From VRUE01 sp963748075 (lineage in GTDB: Bacteria > Actinomycetota > Thermoleophilia > Solirubrobacterales > 70-9), in assembly GCA_963748075.1 (NCBI GenBank), contig CAVVHQ010000023.1, positions 1 through 64,000 of the forward strand: a DNA stretch of 64,000 nucleotides. The letters are read 5' to 3'. The notes below the pieces were generated by a model. That model was not told the origin of the DNA. It searched no databases and saw only the letters and a list, made by a program, of their open reading frames with translations. This document shows positions 62,341 to 64,000 of the stretch, piece by piece. The first letter of the stretch is position 1; each line of letters starts with the position of its first letter. The position numbers and the translations under genes are program-made.

Positions 62341-63080
62341 GAGGAGCCGACGAGCATCCACCAGTACTGGGAGGTGCCCGAGGTGCCCGCAGAGATCGAG
62401 AAGCAGATGGCGGGATTCGACGTCCACAGCCTGCAGCTCGTGCGCTCGGTGCGCTACCGGCCCGGGGGCGAGTTCCTGATCGAGGACGGAGGCTATGGAG
62501 CGCGGGTGCGGAACGCCTTCGACGCCTGTCCGGTGCCGGCGATGCGAGCCGATCTCTGCGGCTACTGCGCGGTCCACTTCGAGGGCGGGATGAAGGTCGA
62601 GGCGGGCCTGCGCTGCATCGGCGACGTGGAGCCGCTGTTGGACGCCAACCCCGACGGCATCCTGTTCGGCTGGCGCGAGCTGCCGGCCGACCTGCGTCCG
62701 CTGTTCGCGTGGCGCGGGCAGGTCGGCCCCTACCGGGCGATCGCCAGCGCCCTCTTCGCGTTCCCGAAGCCCGGCCACCCGCTGCTCGAGCTGGCGATCG
62801 AGGTCGCGGCGGCCTACGTCGAGACCAGGTCGCCGACGAGCCCGCGCTCCTCACCGGCCCGGGGGTTCTCACCTCCCTCTACCTGCTGCGCGAGCTCGGC
62901 TCGCTGGAGGCCTACCGCGAGTACGTCCGCGGCGGGCCGCTCGAGGCCGCAGCGCCGGTCTTCGCCGCGACGGTCGGCGACCCGGAGAGAGTGGCGAGTA
63001 GCTTTGCCTCGGTTCGGATCGCTCCGATCGAGGAGGCCGGCAGATGGTTTGCGCTGGACGAGCTTGATTTAGGTAGCTGA
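62341..63080 (+). pseudogene. GT32-like glycosyltransferase, degenerate
   Basis: SIHQYWEVPEVPAEIEKQMA resembles the OCH1/GT32 sugar-transferase N-terminus (IHQ-x-W). PAMRADLCGYCAVHFEGGMK and VEAGLRCIGDVEPLLD occupy the catalytic region, but the usual DxD is replaced by EAG. At about 62830 the frame shifts, continuing ADEPALLTGPGVLTSLYLLR, LEAYREYVRGGPLEAAAPVF to TAG 63080. No valid start precedes IHQYW. Loss of DxD plus the frameshift means it is not functional. Confidence 0.75.
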
Positions 63081-63094
63081 CCGATTCCTGGGCG

Positions 63095-63252
63095 GCCCGG
63101 TGTCCTTCGCGCGTCGCGTCTACTCGGTCGAGGAGTTGGCGCGGCTCTTCGAGTCGGTCGGGATGGAGCTGCTCGACGTCTACGACGAGGAAGGGGAGCG
63201 CTGCGCCCCGACCGACACCCAGCAGGAGCTGTTCGTGGTGGCGCGGTTTTGA
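63095..63252 (+). pseudogene. methyltransferase 3' fragment
   Basis: GGPVSFARRVYSVEELARLF, ESVGMELLDVYDEEGERCAP and TDTQQELFVVARF, TGA 63252. Very close to the end of the intact gene at 53618. It directly follows the GT32-like pseudogene. Confidence 0.75.
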
Positions 63253-63303
63253 GCGGGCCTCGCTGCCGGTGCCGGCGGGGCAGGCCGGCTCCCCTCGACG
63301 CCG

Positions 63304-63490
63304 TCAGGCCGCCCCGCCGGTCGCGGCAGCGAAGGGGTCGAAGAGGCTCGCGCCGGTTCGCGCGACGTCCTCGGCGTTGCGGGTGGCGAGAGTCGAGCCC
63401 GTCACCTTCGCCGTCGCGGCGAGCAGGCCGCTCGAAGTCTCGATCCTCACCGACATCGGGGATCTTGAGCAGCAGCTCCTTCAAAGACGC
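63304..63490 (-). pseudogene. relic antitoxin-PIN toxin pair
   Basis: LKELLLKIPDVGEDRDFERP (antitoxin C-terminus, FitA/VapB-like) and, in another frame, SSGLLAATAKVTGSTLATRN, EDVARTGASLFDPF (PIN toxin C-terminus) overlap, ending TGA 63304. The toxin N-terminus and antitoxin N-terminus are gone. Confidence 0.55.
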
Positions 63491-63518
63491 CGGAGGGCCC
63501 GCCTGCCGCAGGGCGCGG

Positions 63519-63722
63519 TCAGCGCCGGCCCTCGGGGCCGTGCATCTCGCGCCAGAGCCGCACCCTGTCCGGGCCAAGCATGATCGCCATCCCAACCGTC
63601 CCCAGGCCAAGGGCAGTCAAATAGGTCGCCGCCGGGCTGGCGTGCGTGACACCCACAATCAAGCCGCCGATCGCCCCGAGCGACCAGGCCAGCCTCGCAT
63701 CTGATCTGACAAAACGTCTCAT
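63519..63722 (-). CDS. small two-segment membrane protein (family Y)
   Basis: 67 residues from ATG 63722, nearly identical to the copy at 55803 (VGVTHASPAATYLTALGLGT, VGMAIMLGPDRVRLWREMHG). Upstream, at 63720-63760, only the last dozen codons of the X partner survive (VLSPLVQLISGL with stop overlapping the ATG). Confidence 0.75.
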   Translation of the reverse strand: MRRFVRSDARLAWSLGAIGGLIVGVTHASPAATYLTALGLGTVGMAIMLGPDRVRLWREMHGPEGRR

Positions 63723-63789
63723 AAGCCGGAGATTAGTTGAACGAGCGGCGAAAGCACTCGCTCAATTCCCAAATAAAACTGATTAGTGC

Positions 63790-64000
63790 CATAATGCTTC
63801 TGCTTGACTGCCAGCACGGTCAACGGGAGCGGGAATGGGGCGCGCTCCGGAGCGCAGACCCTCATCCTGCTCGCCGATCCGCTCAACGTCGCCGTCCTCC
63901 GTTCCCTCTCCGACGGGACCGAAGCGACAGCTCGAGCTGCGCCGCGAGGCCGGCTCGCCCGCCCAGAGCACGCTGCGCGCCCACCTGAAGAGCCTCGAGG
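63790..64000 (+). pseudogene. winged-helix regulator 5' part, frameshifted and cut by window edge
   Basis: GSGNGARSGAQTLILLADPL and NVAVLRSLSDG, then at about 63916 a one-base shift to PKRQLELRREAGSPAQSTLR and AHLKSLE at the window end. This is the first winged helix of the tandem family seen in broken form at 50.9, 59.6 and 61.0 kb. Whether it is intact beyond the window cannot be told. Confidence 0.65.

Overview
The window is very G+C-rich (about 70% by eye), dense and mostly minus-strand. No rRNA, tRNA, CRISPR array or insertion-sequence transposase was seen. Gene content points to a high-GC actinobacterium, most likely class Thermoleophilia (Solirubrobacter/Conexibacter-like). The pointers are homologues of mycobacterial Rv3030-Rv3031-Rv3032, Rv3679-Rv3680, Rv2212 and DipZ, a Gram-positive-style type IV pilus locus, and FtsZ with a canonical C-terminal peptide. 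The lineage is an inference from gene content; no marker gene such as 16S rRNA is present.

Layout. 0-13.3 kb is core metabolism and signalling: HAD phosphatase, thiolase, leucyl aminopeptidase, an HxlR regulator with twin palindromic operators, aldehyde dehydrogenase, a broken NYN gene, acyl-CoA dehydrogenase, a two-component system, DipZ, a PRC-barrel-like protein and MeaB. 13.3-19.2 kb has an acyltransferase, an XRE regulator and a three-gene methyltransferase/GH57/GT4 cluster in the same order as the mycobacterial methylglucose-lipopolysaccharide genes. 19.3-30.5 kb has a frameshifted AbiEi/DUF559-type gene, an adenylate cyclase, gamma-glutamyltransferase, an overlapping parA-ftsZ operon divergent from two ArsA/Get3-like ATPases, a large unknown protein and a second HxlR regulator.

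30.5-53.3 kb is a type IV pilus locus (pilM/N/O, PilP-like, pilD, minor pilins, pilA, pilC, pilT, pilB). It is interrupted at 40-46 kb by two PIN toxin-antitoxin pairs, an OmpA-domain membrane protein and a Fic pseudogene, and at 50.9-52.7 kb by a winged-helix pseudogene and a vapBC pair. pilA is preceded by what looks like a cyclic-di-GMP-I riboswitch, so pilus production is probably tied to c-di-GMP. Several pilus genes (pilA, pilB, pilM and all three minor pilins) carry frameshifts here, while surrounding core genes are intact.

53.3-64 kb is a mosaic of a few intact accessory genes (methyltransferase, DUF234-type ATPase, GNAT, small tail-anchored coiled-coil proteins, two-gene small membrane protein pairs) mixed with many truncated, fused or frameshifted copies of the same families, produced by repeated local duplication and deletion. 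The most unusual signals are a 150-bp palindromic element inserted in frame in both ftsZ and parA, a family of 13-14-bp-arm inverted repeats sitting 7-9 nt after three stop codons, the pilA riboswitch, and the 11-kb duplicated-module graveyard.
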